Positions 47,889-59,174 of a stretch of 64,000 nucleotides of DNA are shown in pieces. Origin of the DNA: Streptomyces sp. NBC_00102 (lineage in GTDB: Bacteria > Actinomycetota > Actinomycetes > Streptomycetales > Streptomycetaceae); the NCBI RefSeq assembly GCF_026343115.1, contig NZ_JAPEMC010000001.1, positions 3,596,001-3,660,000 on the forward strand, read 5' to 3'. Position numbers and translations under genes: made by a program. Under the pieces are notes generated by a model that worked only from the letters and a program-made list of their open reading frames with translations, did no database searches and was not told the DNA's origin. Within the stretch, counting starts at the first letter, position 1. Every line of letters begins with the position of its first letter.

Positions 47889-48776
47889 ATGCCCCTCGCA
47901 GCCACCGGCGACCTGGTCGCCACCGCAGCAGCCGAGCACCGAGCCGTTGCGGCCTTCAACGTCATCACCCTGGAACACGCCGAGGCCATCGTCGAAGGCG
48001 CCGAGACGGCCGGAACGCCGGTCATCCTCCAGATCAGCGAGAACGCGGTGAAGTTCCACCACGGCCGCCCCGAACCGCTGGCCCGCGCCGCCGCGGAGGC
48101 CGCCCGGCTGGCCGGGGTTCCCGTGGCGCTCCACCTCGACCATGTGCACAGCACCGCGCTGCTCCACCGGGCCGCCGACTGCGGGTTCAGCTCGGTGATG
48201 TTCGACGCCTCCCGGTTGCCGTACGAGGAGAACGTGGCGGCCACCCGCGCCGCCGCGCTCTGGGCCCACCGGCACGGGCTGTGGCTGGAGGCGGAACTCG
48301 GCCAGGTCGGCGGCAAGAACGGCGAGGAGCCGCTGGACGCGCACGCCCCGGGCGCGCGGACGGACCCGGCCGAGGCGCGGGCGTACGTCGAGGCCACCGG
48401 CGTCGATGCCCTCGCGGTGGCGGTCGGCAGCTCCCACGCCATGACCGCCCGCACGGCACGCCTCGACCACGGGCTGCTGGGATCGCTGAGCGGCGCGCTG
48501 GACCTCCCGCTGGTGCTCCACGGCTCCTCGGGCGTACCCGACGCGGAGCTGCGGCAGGCCGTCACCGGCGGCATCTCGAAGATCAACATCGGTACGGCCC
48601 TGAACACCGCGATGACCGGGGCCGTGCGGACCCACCTCGCCGAGAACCCCCGGGCCGTGGACCCGCGCGGCTACCTCGGCGTCGGCCGTACGGCGATGAG
48701 CCGCACGGTCGCCTCCTTCATCGGCGTGCTCGAAGGCGCCGTCGCCCCCGTCGTCGCGCAGGCCCCCGCACGCTGA
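47889..48776 (+). CDS. Class II bisphosphate aldolase (KbaY/GatY-like)
   Basis: 295 aa. AFNVITLEHAEAIVEGAE is the start. LHLDHVHSTALL (His about 84) and FSSVMFDASRLPYEEN, then ELGQVGGKNGE, hold the zinc and catalytic residues. LHGSSGVPDAELRQAV and GISKINIGT give the third His and phosphate loop. Splits tagatose- or fructose-1,6-bisphosphate to DHAP and glyceraldehyde-3-P. Last gene of the cluster. No ABC or PTS transporter or deacetylase is near. Confidence 0.9.
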   Translation: MPLAATGDLVATAAAEHRAVAAFNVITLEHAEAIVEGAETAGTPVILQISENAVKFHHGRPEPLARAAAEAARLAGVPVALHLDHVHSTALLHRAADCGFSSVMFDASRLPYEENVAATRAAALWAHRHGLWLEAELGQVGGKNGEEPLDAHAPGARTDPAEARAYVEATGVDALAVAVGSSHAMTARTARLDHGLLGSLSGALDLPLVLHGSSGVPDAELRQAVTGGISKINIGTALNTAMTGAVRTHLAENPRAVDPRGYLGVGRTAMSRTVASFIGVLEGAVAPVVAQAPAR

Positions 48777-48815
48777 CCCCGACCGGCCCCGGGGCCCGCC
48801 CGGCGCCCGGCGGGG

Positions 48816-50729
<1,914 letters not shown>

Positions 50730-53045
50730 TCAGCGTGCCGTCGTCCGGCCGAAGACCTTCCGGCTCGACCCCAGCCGCAGGAACACCGTCTCGCCCGTGG
50801 CGTCCGCGAGGCCGTCGTTGTCGGTGACCGCGTAGACCTGCCCGTCGGCGCCCACCGTCAGCCCTTCGAGCTTCTCCTGGGTCCAGCCGTTGCCGGCCCG
50901 CAGTCCGGGCAGCACGTCCTGGGCGAGGGTCTTGGGAAGCACCTTCAACTCGCCCTCGGGGGCTGCCGACGTCGGCAGCTCCACGGTGTAGAACCGCTTG
51001 ACGGCGGCGGCCGGACCGTTGAGCTTGTCGCGCTCGATCAGCGCCAGCTTGTCGCCGACCACGGTGATCTCGGAGAGCCCGATCCAGTCGCCCGGGGTGG
51101 TCGTGGTGCCGAGCCGGTAGCCGTACCAGCTCCAGGTGCCGGCCTGCACGTCGTACCTGCCGAGGCGGACGGTTCCGGTGGGGTCGCCCTTGACCTCGCG
51201 TTGCAGGGTGGCGAAAACGATCTCGTGGCCCCGGCGGTCGGTGGTGGCGGTGACGCCCTCGAAGCCCTGCTTCGTCAGCCCGGCGGCGACGTCGGCCGGG
51301 AGCGGGACGACCTGGCGGGTGATGCCGTCGCGGTCGAGGCGGACCAACTGGTTGCCCGCGCCGGTCGCGCCCTCCACCGCGAGCCAGAACCCGCCCTGAG
51401 GGCGGGCGTAGATGCCCTCGGCGTCGTAGCCGACCGGCTTGCCCGCCGCGTCCTTGACGGCCAGCGCGCGGGTGATGACCGCCGGGCGGCGCGCCGTGTC
51501 GATGGTCAGGACGCGGGTGAGGGAGTACGCCGCGTCGGTCACGGTGTACAGCTCGTGCGGTCTGCCGGGGGCGGCGGAGAGGGCGCCGAGCGCGCCCCAG
51601 CCGAGGGGCGCTCCGGTGGAGTCCGAGGCGGAGAGGATGCTCGGGAACACCGGGGTTCCCTCGCCCAGCCGGAAGAGGGAGACGGAGGCCCGTACGTTGA
51701 CGGAGGCGTCGTCCTCCTCGCTGGAGACCGCGAGGAGGTCCCGGGACGGGATGGGCAGCAGGCCCTCGGGGCCGTTGGTGGTGGGCAGGATCTGCCGGAA
51801 GACGGGGGCGGTCGGTCGGGTCAGGTCGTAGACGGCGACGAAGTTGCTCCGCTCGGAGCCGACGAAGGCGTACCGCACCCCGTGGAAGGTGGCGACCACC
51901 ACCCCCTCGGGTTCGGTGCCCTTCTTCGCCGAGCGGTCCTCGTCGTGGAGGCCGTAGCGGACGGCGAGGCGCTCGAAGCTGTTGCCCGCGTCCCAGGCGA
52001 CCTTCCCGGTACGGCTGTCGAAGACGGACCAGCCCCGGGTGCCGCCCTTCCAGTCGCCCTCGTTGGCGGTCGCCAGGTAGCGGTCGTCGACCCAGCCGAT
52101 CGCGTCGGGCTCGCGCGGTACGTCGGTGATCGAACCGGTCTGGTCGATCACGCCGTCCTTGGCCGTGTCGATGCCGTGCACCGTGTCCGTACCGGCGCTG
52201 AACGCCTTGGTGATCCGCCCGGTCGGCAGGTCGACCAGGACGATTCCGTTGTTCTCCTGGAGGGTGACCGCGAGTTGGTTCCGGCTGTTGACGGAGACGT
52301 ACTCCGGCTCCGGGTCGGTGGGCTCGGCGAGACCGGCTGCGGCCAGTACGGGGAGCGCGCCGCCGTCGGGGCGGGTGAACGGGACGGCCCGGGTGCGCCA
52401 CTGCCGCGGCGAGCTGCCCTTGAGGTCCACGATCTGCACGAACCCGGCCGGGGCCTGCGGGAGGTCGCCCTCCTCGCCGCCGGGCGGGGTCGCCTCCTCG
52501 TCGCGCTCGTTCTCGATCGCGATGGCGGCGTACCGCCCGTCCTTGGTGATCGCGACGGAGTCCGGCTGACCGCCCAGGTCGAAGCTGGTGACCCGGCTGC
52601 GGTCGCGCAGCGAGATCACGTCGAGACGGCCCGAGGGGTGGGCGAAGTCGGTGCTGGTGTTGACCACGACGAGGACGTGTCCGCCGACCACCGCCACGGA
52701 GGTGGGCTCGTCCTCGGCGTCGCCGAGTTCGGCCAGCGACAGGGTGCCGAGCCCGCGCGGCTCGCCGGGGTCGCTGATGTCGAGGAAGCCGATGCGGCGG
52801 GCCGGCGCGTCGGTGTAGACGAGGGTCCGGCCGTCCTCGCTGGTGGCGGAGATCTCGGCGACGGTGGCGGTGGCCGGGTCCTCGCCGGCGGGCCGGTTCT
52901 GGAAGACCGGATAGGTCGCGGTGCGCTGGAAGGCGAGCGGCGCCGCGGGCTTCTGGTGGGCGCTCGCCGCGCCCGTGCCGCCTGCCAGCAGGCCGCCGGC
53001 CACGACCAGGGCGCCGAGTGCGGCGTACGTTCTCTTGGGGGCCAT
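50730..53045 (-). CDS. Secreted phytase-like / esterase-like protein
   Basis: 771 aa from ATG 53,045. Signal peptide KRTYAALGALVVAGGLLAGG with ASA-H cleavage. Residues about 30-400 are a beta-propeller (FLDISDPGEPRGLGTLSL, VDLPTGRITKAFSAG). About 430-750 is the esterase-like phytase domain (DAEGIYARPQGGFWLAVEG, KLEGLTVGADGQVYAVTDNDG). Substrates of this PF13449-type domain are unclear. Standalone minus-strand gene. Confidence 0.85.
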   Translation of the reverse strand: MAPKRTYAALGALVVAGGLLAGGTGAASAHQKPAAPLAFQRTATYPVFQNRPAGEDPATATVAEISATSEDGRTLVYTDAPARRIGFLDISDPGEPRGLGTLSLAELGDAEDEPTSVAVVGGHVLVVVNTSTDFAHPSGRLDVISLRDRSRVTSFDLGGQPDSVAITKDGRYAAIAIENERDEEATPPGGEEGDLPQAPAGFVQIVDLKGSSPRQWRTRAVPFTRPDGGALPVLAAAGLAEPTDPEPEYVSVNSRNQLAVTLQENNGIVLVDLPTGRITKAFSAGTDTVHGIDTAKDGVIDQTGSITDVPREPDAIGWVDDRYLATANEGDWKGGTRGWSVFDSRTGKVAWDAGNSFERLAVRYGLHDEDRSAKKGTEPEGVVVATFHGVRYAFVGSERSNFVAVYDLTRPTAPVFRQILPTTNGPEGLLPIPSRDLLAVSSEEDDASVNVRASVSLFRLGEGTPVFPSILSASDSTGAPLGWGALGALSAAPGRPHELYTVTDAAYSLTRVLTIDTARRPAVITRALAVKDAAGKPVGYDAEGIYARPQGGFWLAVEGATGAGNQLVRLDRDGITRQVVPLPADVAAGLTKQGFEGVTATTDRRGHEIVFATLQREVKGDPTGTVRLGRYDVQAGTWSWYGYRLGTTTTPGDWIGLSEITVVGDKLALIERDKLNGPAAAVKRFYTVELPTSAAPEGELKVLPKTLAQDVLPGLRAGNGWTQEKLEGLTVGADGQVYAVTDNDGLADATGETVFLRLGSSRKVFGRTTAR

Positions 53046-53297
53046 CTGTCCTCCGTTGCGCGACGGTGCACGGCGATCCACTGCTGCCGGACGGCCGCGA
53101 TGGTCCCAGCTCCGGGCGAGCGGCAGGCGGCGGACGCGTGAACTCCGGGGAAAGGCCGCCCCGGGGGCTGCGCCCGGACGGGGGCGGGTGTACGGACGGT
53201 CCGGCCCGGACGTCGACTCCGCTTTCCCTGCGCGGAGTTGGTGTTGACGCCCGGCCGGACCGCACATCGCCGCTGCGCGCGGGTCACCCCGGCCGGT

Positions 53298-55433
53298 TCA
53301 CCAGGCGGAGGGTGCCGGGGGTGCGACGACCGGCGGACGGTCGTCGCAGGTGAGGGTGTTCGGCAGTTGCCAGGCGCCGAACCACGGACCGGTGGTGCCG
53401 CCGCCGTCGTTGCCGCCGAGGTCGTTCAGGGCGAACTCCGAGCCAGTGGACGGGAAGTTGAACGATCCGCAGTTGTTGATGCCGACCGCGCCGACGTTGC
53501 GGGCGTCCACGTTCTCGAAGGACGCCGACCCGGCGGCGCGGGCGCTGACCACCGAGGTGCCGGTGCCGTCGACCCGTACGTCCTTGAAGTGCACGTTGCT
53601 GATCCCGTACGTGTCCTTCACCGGCCAGTCCGCCACCAGCATGATCGCGTTGTAGGTGCTGTCGAGGTAGCGGTCCCCGGTGACCCGGATGTCCGCGTCG
53701 ATGTTCCGCTCCAGGGCGTAGAACCAGATGGCGCCGAGCCCGATGTTCCAGTTCAGTTCGTACGTACCGGCGCGGACGGTGGTGTTGCCGGTGAACCGGA
53801 GGTACCCGGTGAAGGGTTCGGAGCCGAAGCGGGAGCCCACGTGCAGGGCGCTGCCCTCGCGGACCGGGTCGGCGACGAGGTTGTGGGAGACGGTGGTGTC
53901 CGTACCGCCGTAGACCGCGATGCCGTTGGCGAGGACCGGGGACTGCACGGTGTTGTGGTCGACGGTGTTGCGGGCGTCCGCGCCCTTCTCCGACCACAGG
54001 GCGAGGGCGTCGTCGCCGGAGTTGCGCACGAAGTTGTTCCGTACGACCGAATCGGTCACTCCCGTATGGAAGTTGAGGCCGTCGGCGATCTGGTCGGTGA
54101 TGACGTTGCCGGTGATCCGCAGGTTCGACATCGGCCCGTCGAACCACATGCCGACCTTGGTGTGGTGGACGTACAGCCCCTCGATCACGGAGTCGCTGAG
54201 CGCCCCGCCGACACCGTTCACCTGGTCGGTGTCGATGCGCTCGCGCACGTCGCCCTCGACGGCGAAGCCCGAGAGACGCACGTCACGGCTGCCGCCGGCC
54301 GCCGCGTCCTTGCCGTAGAAGCCGACCCCGGTGTGCACGGAACCGTCCTTCGCCGGTGTTTCCAGGGCGACTTGGCGTCCCTTGATGACCGTGTACCAGC
54401 TTCCGGCACCCTCGATCGTGACGTCGTCCACGAGGATGTGCCGGTCGACCCGGTACGTGCCCGGCGGGATGTACACGGTGAGGTGCGCGCGCCGGGCGAA
54501 GGCGATGGCGCGGTCGAGGGCGCCCGCCGAGTCCCTCCGGCCGGTCGGGTCCGCACCGAAGACGAGCACGTTCGCCGCGAGGGTCAGCACCCGCGGCGGT
54601 GCCACCAGGTGCGAGTCGAGGACGTCGACGGTCGTCGCCACCGCCCCGGCGCGGACGGGCACGGAGAGCCGGACGGTGTCGCCCGCCCGGTAGGTCCGGC
54701 CCAGTGGGAGGCGCTGCTCGTCGTAGAAGTGGCTGGGCCGGAACGGCTTGGCGATCACCGGTGCGGGGCTGGTGGCGGCCGGCACGCAGCCGCACTCGGT
54801 GATCCACCAATCGGCGTGCAGCAGACCGGCGTTCGGGTCGTTGGAGAACGGATACTGGTTGTAGAGCCAGGAGTACTGGGACGTCAGGGTGAGCGACTTC
54901 TTCGTCGTGGGCGTCACGGTCGCGTGTCCTGCTGCCGTTCCACCCCGGCCGGTGGCGGTCACGTCGAGCGGGGCCGTGATGCCGCCGCCGCCCGGGGCGT
55001 CCGGGATGCTGTACCGCACGGTGATCGCGTTGGCGGCGCTCGGCAGCGTAAACTCGACGTACTGGCCCGGCTCCAGGGTGACCGCTCGCCGCCCCGACGC
55101 CTCGGCGGGGAGGGTGTAGGCGCTCCGGCCGGGGCCGATGACCTTCCCGTCGGTGACGGCGTTCTCCGCCTCCTGCTCGGCGAACCCGAGGTCCGCGCCC
55201 GCTCCCGCGACCAGGGCCGGGTCCAGCCCGGCCCGGGTCACCACGGGCGCGGCGGGCCCGGCGGCGCCGGTACGGGCGGCGCTGGTACGGGCGGCTCCGG
55301 CGGTGTCCGCCCCGGCCGCCGTACCGCCACCGATCCCGAGGCAGATCCCCGCCGCGGCGACGACGGCCGCCACGGTTCTCCGCCCCGCCCTTCCCCTGCT
55401 GATCCCCTTGCCGCTCCGTGCCATACGTGCCAT
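53298..55433 (-). CDS. Secreted right-handed beta-helix glycan-active protein
   Basis: 711 aa from ATG 55,433 (ATG 55,424 is an alternative). A signal segment with RRTVAAVVAAAGICLGIGGG leads to a carbohydrate-binding module (about 75-210, AEQEAENAV, GQYVEFTLPSAANAITVRYSI). Then comes a pectate-lyase-type parallel beta-helix (about 290-690) with repeated strand-turn units such as DGLNFHTGVTDSVVRNNFV and GDDALALW. Related Streptomyces proteins are called mycodextranase/alpha-1,3-glucanase (GH87-like). The sugar is not proven. Confidence 0.8.
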   Translation of the reverse strand: MARMARSGKGISRGRAGRRTVAAVVAAAGICLGIGGGTAAGADTAGAARTSAARTGAAGPAAPVVTRAGLDPALVAGAGADLGFAEQEAENAVTDGKVIGPGRSAYTLPAEASGRRAVTLEPGQYVEFTLPSAANAITVRYSIPDAPGGGGITAPLDVTATGRGGTAAGHATVTPTTKKSLTLTSQYSWLYNQYPFSNDPNAGLLHADWWITECGCVPAATSPAPVIAKPFRPSHFYDEQRLPLGRTYRAGDTVRLSVPVRAGAVATTVDVLDSHLVAPPRVLTLAANVLVFGADPTGRRDSAGALDRAIAFARRAHLTVYIPPGTYRVDRHILVDDVTIEGAGSWYTVIKGRQVALETPAKDGSVHTGVGFYGKDAAAGGSRDVRLSGFAVEGDVRERIDTDQVNGVGGALSDSVIEGLYVHHTKVGMWFDGPMSNLRITGNVITDQIADGLNFHTGVTDSVVRNNFVRNSGDDALALWSEKGADARNTVDHNTVQSPVLANGIAVYGGTDTTVSHNLVADPVREGSALHVGSRFGSEPFTGYLRFTGNTTVRAGTYELNWNIGLGAIWFYALERNIDADIRVTGDRYLDSTYNAIMLVADWPVKDTYGISNVHFKDVRVDGTGTSVVSARAAGSASFENVDARNVGAVGINNCGSFNFPSTGSEFALNDLGGNDGGGTTGPWFGAWQLPNTLTCDDRPPVVAPPAPSAW

Positions 55434-55688
55434 CCCCAGCTCGATTCTCGTGTCGGGCGCGAACCGCCCTGGACGTTCGAGGCGGCACGGGCGTCGTGAG
55501 GTGAGGTGACAGTAAGGACCCCGCACCGGCGCCCACAAGGCTCATGCGAGAGGTTTTCCTTCTCTTTCTCGTCAAACGAGCGGGGCACCATTGATTTTTT
55601 GCAGCAGTTCGATCGTTCGTTGCAGGTAGGCGGGGCTCGGGAGGGGGAGTCGAGGGGGGCGTGGCCGATACGGCATGCCGCCCATCTC

Positions 55689-55723
55689 TTGACGCCCAGT
55701 TAACTTAGGCTAACCTTCCTTTG
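55689..55723 (+). promoter_or_regulatory. Iron-box promoter of the siderophore-interacting gene
   Basis: -35 TTGACG (55,689-55,694) and -10 TAACCT (55,711-55,716), 16-base spacer. TTAACTTAGGCTAACCTTC (55,700-55,718) matches the DmdR/IdeR iron box (TTAGGTTAGGCTAACCTAA) at 15 of 19 positions and covers the -10. Transcription would begin at or next to the GTG start. Confidence 0.75.
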
Positions 55724-56556
55724 TGGCGAAGACTCCCCGGCTCATGCCGAAGCATCCCGTTCTGTTCCGCGGCGAAGTGGTCCGCAGCGAGCGTTTCTCC
55801 CCGTCGATGCAGCGGGTGACGATCACCGGTGCCAACCTCGGGGACTTCCCCTGGCTGGGATATGACCACTGGTTCCGCCTCTTCCTGCGCAAGCCGCACC
55901 AGCAGGAGTTCGTGATGCCGGAGCTCGCCGGCGCGAAGCGCTGGTGGGACCCATACTTCGCCCTCCCCGAGGACGTACGGCCGCACTGCGCCAACTACAC
56001 CGTGGCCGGATTCCGCCCCGAAGCCGCCGAGATGGACATCGACTTCGTGGTGCACTTCGGCCCCGAGGGCCTGCCCGAGGGCGGCGCGGCGATCTGGGCG
56101 TGCGCGGCCCGTCCCGGCGACCCGGTCGCCCTGCTGGACCAGGGCCGCATCTTCGACCGCCCGGACGACGCCACCGAGGTCCTGGTGGTCGCCGACGAGA
56201 GCGGCCTGCCGTCCACGGCGGGCATCCTCCGCTCGCTGCCGCGCGACACCGTGGGGCGGGTCATCCAGGAGGTCCCGCTCGCCGAGGACATCCGCGCGCT
56301 GGACGCACCGCCCGGCGTCTCCGTGGCCTGGGTCGTCCGCGACGACGCCTCGGCCGTGCCCGGAGCGGCCGCACTGGAGGAACTCCTCCGCCACGGCGCC
56401 GTGGACGCGGGCGCGTACGCCTTCGTCGTCGGCGAATCGACCCTCGCCACCGAGGGCCGCCGCCACCTGGTCCGCGCGGGCGTCCCGAAGGACCGGATCA
56501 CCTTCTCGGGCTTCTGGAAGAGCGAGCGCACGGAGCGGGTCGCGCGGGTCGCCTGA
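55723..56556 (+). CDS. Siderophore-interacting protein (ferric reductase)
   Basis: 277 aa from GTG. FAD-binding part: MQRVTITGANLGDFPWLGYDHWFRLF, and NYTVAGFRPEAAEMDIDFVVH (the RxYT motif is present as NYTVAGFRP). NAD-type part: LVVADESGLPSTAGILRSLP and YAFVVGESTLATEGRRHLV. Reduces Fe(III)-siderophores to release iron. Regulated by an iron box; probably leaderless. Standalone. Confidence 0.9.
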   Translation: MAKTPRLMPKHPVLFRGEVVRSERFSPSMQRVTITGANLGDFPWLGYDHWFRLFLRKPHQQEFVMPELAGAKRWWDPYFALPEDVRPHCANYTVAGFRPEAAEMDIDFVVHFGPEGLPEGGAAIWACAARPGDPVALLDQGRIFDRPDDATEVLVVADESGLPSTAGILRSLPRDTVGRVIQEVPLAEDIRALDAPPGVSVAWVVRDDASAVPGAAALEELLRHGAVDAGAYAFVVGESTLATEGRRHLVRAGVPKDRITFSGFWKSERTERVARVA

Positions 56557-56567
56557 CGGCTGGTTCC

Positions 56568-56712
56568 CGGGCGGCGCACGGCGCGGGTCCGGCACACGGC
56601 GCACGGCGCGGGTCCGGCACACGGCGCACGCCACATGGCGCGGGTCCGGCACACGGCGCACGCCACATGGCGCGGGTCCGGCACACGGCGCGGGTCCGGC
56701 GCACGCGCGCCT
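56568..56712 (+). repeat. Tandem repeat after the SIP gene
   Basis: Units of GCGCGGGTCCGGCACACG and GCGCACGCCACATG repeated about five times over 145 bases, between the SIP and Old Yellow Enzyme genes. Confidence 0.75.
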
Positions 56713-56827
56713 GGAACGCGTGCGTACCGGGAGACCTTCGCCACAGCCGGCACGGGCCGGGGAAGCGGGCACGCCGGCCGGGTGTTGGGCACGGGAGGAC
56801 CCGACCAGCCGAAGGACAGGACACGAC

Positions 56828-57958
56828 GTGACCGATGTGAACACCACCCCCGCAGCCCAGCGCGCGACGGAAGCCCTCTCGCGTCCCTTCACCGTGCGCG
56901 GACTGACCTCCCGCAACCGGATCGCGATGGCGCCGATGACGCGTGAGTTCTCCCCGGGCGGCGTTTCCGGCCAGGACGTGGCGGAGTACTACGCCCGCCG
57001 CGCCGCCGGCGGGGTGGGGCTGATCATCACCGAGGGCACCTATGTCGACCACGCCTCCGCCGGCACCAGCGACCGGGTGCCGCGCTTCCACGGCGAGGAC
57101 GCGTTCGCCGGCTGGGCCGGTGTCGTGGACGCCGTGCACCGCGAGGGCGGCGCGATCATTCCCCAGCTGTGGCACGTGGGCGTGACCCGCGCCGAGGGCG
57201 CTCCGCCGGTCATCGACGCGGAGCCGGTCGGACCTTCCGGCCTGTCCCTCGCGGGCGAGCCCAAGGGCCGCGCCATGACGCAGGGGGACCTCGACGACGT
57301 GATCGCGGCCTTCGCCAAGGCCGCCGCGGCGGCCGAGCGGCTCGGCTTCGACGGTGTCGAGCTGCACGGCGCCCACGGCTATCTCATCGACCAGTTCCTC
57401 TGGGCGGGCAGCAACCGCCGCACCGACGCCTACGGCGGTGACATCGCGGCGCGCACCCGCTTCGCGGCCGAGATCGTGGCGGCCTGCCGGGCGGCCGTGT
57501 CGGACTCCTTCCCCCTGTTCTTCCGCCTGTCCCAGTGGAAGATGGGCGCGTACGAAGCGAAGGTCGCGCAGTCGCCGGAGGAGCTGGACGCCCTGCTCAC
57601 ACCGTTGGCCGAGGCCGGTGTGGACGTCTTCCACGCGTCGACCCGCCGCTACTGGCTGCCGGAGTTCGACGGTTCCGACCTGAACCTCGCCGGCTGGGTG
57701 AAGAAGATCAGCGGACGACCGACGGTCACCGTCGGCTCGGTCGGCCTGGACGGGGAGTTCTTCCAGGCGTTCCGGGGCCAGGGCTCCCCGGTCACCGGTA
57801 TCGAGCAGCTGCTGGAACGGATCGAGCGCGACGAGTTCGACCTGGTGGCGGTCGGCCGCGCCCTGATCGCCGACCCCGAGTGGGCGGCGAAGACGCTGGC
57901 CGGGCGGACCGGGGACATCGCCCCGTTCGGTGCGGAGATGCTGAAGTCGCTGCGCTGA
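56828..57958 (+). CDS. NADH:flavin oxidoreductase (Old Yellow Enzyme)
   Basis: 376 aa from GTG 56,828. FTVRGLTSRNRIAMAPMTRE is the FMN strand. GLIITEGTYVDHAS, PQLWHVGV and DGVELHGAHGYLIDQFLW (His pair and Tyr) follow, then DAYGGDIAARTRFAAEIV and VGRALIADPEWAAK. Reduces activated C=C bonds using NAD(P)H. Natural substrate unknown. Upstream long frames are shadows. Confidence 0.9.
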   Translation: MTDVNTTPAAQRATEALSRPFTVRGLTSRNRIAMAPMTREFSPGGVSGQDVAEYYARRAAGGVGLIITEGTYVDHASAGTSDRVPRFHGEDAFAGWAGVVDAVHREGGAIIPQLWHVGVTRAEGAPPVIDAEPVGPSGLSLAGEPKGRAMTQGDLDDVIAAFAKAAAAAERLGFDGVELHGAHGYLIDQFLWAGSNRRTDAYGGDIAARTRFAAEIVAACRAAVSDSFPLFFRLSQWKMGAYEAKVAQSPEELDALLTPLAEAGVDVFHASTRRYWLPEFDGSDLNLAGWVKKISGRPTVTVGSVGLDGEFFQAFRGQGSPVTGIEQLLERIERDEFDLVAVGRALIADPEWAAKTLAGRTGDIAPFGAEMLKSLR

Positions 57959-58251
57959 CTGGGCTTTCAGCCCGTCGGCAGGTCGGCCGGGATCCCGTAC
58001 CGGCCCCCCTGGGCCGCCCAGACCTAGGGGGCCCGGTGCGCCGGGCGGCTGCCGTTGGCCTGCCGTTGGCCCGCCGTGGCCCCGTGGCTGTCTCCGTTCA
58101 CCTGCGTTTGTCGCCGGGCACCAGCAGCTTTGTCCGCGATCGGTAACCGCCCTACCTCGTTCGGGTGTTCGCATGTCTTGATGGGTGCACGGCATCGGAC
58201 GGAACACCGGCGGACACGGCACCGGCGGACACGGCAAAGGGGCGGGCGGAC

Positions 58252-59013
58252 ATGGCGAAGCACAAGGGAAGGGGCTGGCACGGCAAGGTCCTCGCCGCGG
58301 CACTCGGAGTGACGTCGGGCGCCCTCGCCATGTCGATGTGGACCGCGCAGGCCGACACCACCGAGGAGCGGCAGCCGCAGGCGCACGCCTCGGCGCCGGC
58401 CATCCGGCCCGTGGCACTGGAGATCGCGCACGCGTCTGACGCCGGTGCCCAGGGCGTCAACATCACCATCGACGACGGGCCGGACCCGGTCTGGACGCCG
58501 AAGGTGCTGCAACTCCTCAAGGAGAACGGCGTGAAGGCGACGTTCTGCATGGTGGGAACGCAGGCCAAGGCGTACCCGGACCTGGTGAAGGCGGTCGTCG
58601 CGGACGGGCACCGGCTGTGCGACCACACCGTCTCGCACGACACCACCATGGACAAGAAGTCCGAGGCCTTCCAGTCCCAGGAGATCCTGGACGCCGAGCG
58701 CATGATCACCGAGGCCTCCGGCGGCGTACGGCCGATGTACTACCGGGCTCCGGGCGGCGCGTTCACCCCGTACAGCCGCCAGTTGGCCGCTTCCCGGGGG
58801 ATGCGCCCGCTGGGCTGGAACGTCGACACCAAGGACTTCGAGCACCCCGGGGTGGAGACCATCGTCGCGACCGTCAAGAGCGAGATCGGCTCCGGTCCGA
58901 CCATCCTCTTCCACGACGCGGGCGGCGACCGCGCCCAGACCCTGGACGCCATGCGCGAGGTCCTGCCCTGGCTGAAGGAGCAGGGGTACTCCTTCGGCTT
59001 CCCCGTGCGGTAA
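58252..59013 (+). CDS. Polysaccharide deacetylase (NodB-type)
   Basis: 253 aa from ATG 58,252. VLAAALGVTSGALAMSMWTAQA is a signal or anchor. Motif 1 ITIDDGPDP, motif 2 CDHTVSHDTTM (His-x3-His), motif 3 YRAPGGAFTP, motif 4 LGWNVDTKDF, motif 5 ILFHDAGGDR are all present, so the metal Asp and catalytic residues are intact. Removes acetyl groups from chitin-like or peptidoglycan sugars. The stop codon overlaps the start of a MITE-like repeat. Confidence 0.9.
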   Translation: MAKHKGRGWHGKVLAAALGVTSGALAMSMWTAQADTTEERQPQAHASAPAIRPVALEIAHASDAGAQGVNITIDDGPDPVWTPKVLQLLKENGVKATFCMVGTQAKAYPDLVKAVVADGHRLCDHTVSHDTTMDKKSEAFQSQEILDAERMITEASGGVRPMYYRAPGGAFTPYSRQLAASRGMRPLGWNVDTKDFEHPGVETIVATVKSEIGSGPTILFHDAGGDRAQTLDAMREVLPWLKEQGYSFGFPVR

Positions 59014-59174
59014 GGGCTGTCCCGTAATCCGTGGTGGATCAGTGCGCGGCGTCAGATGCGGTGCATCGCAAGGCGGAGGAGCGTCCGCATACTGGATGTA
59101 TGCGGACGCTCCGACAACGCGGCGAGGTGCCGTAGCTGTCGTCGCGCACCCACCAGGGATTACGGGACAGCCCT
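59013..59174. mobile_element. MITE-like inverted-repeat element, copy 1
   Basis: 162 bases with 17-base terminal inverted repeats (GGGCTGTCCCGTAATCC) and an inner perfect 15-base stem (GGAGCGTCCGCATAC, 59,078-59,112). No coding capacity. It starts at the stop codon of the deacetylase gene. A related copy lies at 63,814. No clear target duplication seen. Confidence 0.75.

Noticed and set aside
53238..55499. 753-codon + strand frame opposite the beta-helix gene
   Set aside because: Antisense shadow of Gly/Val/Arg composition.
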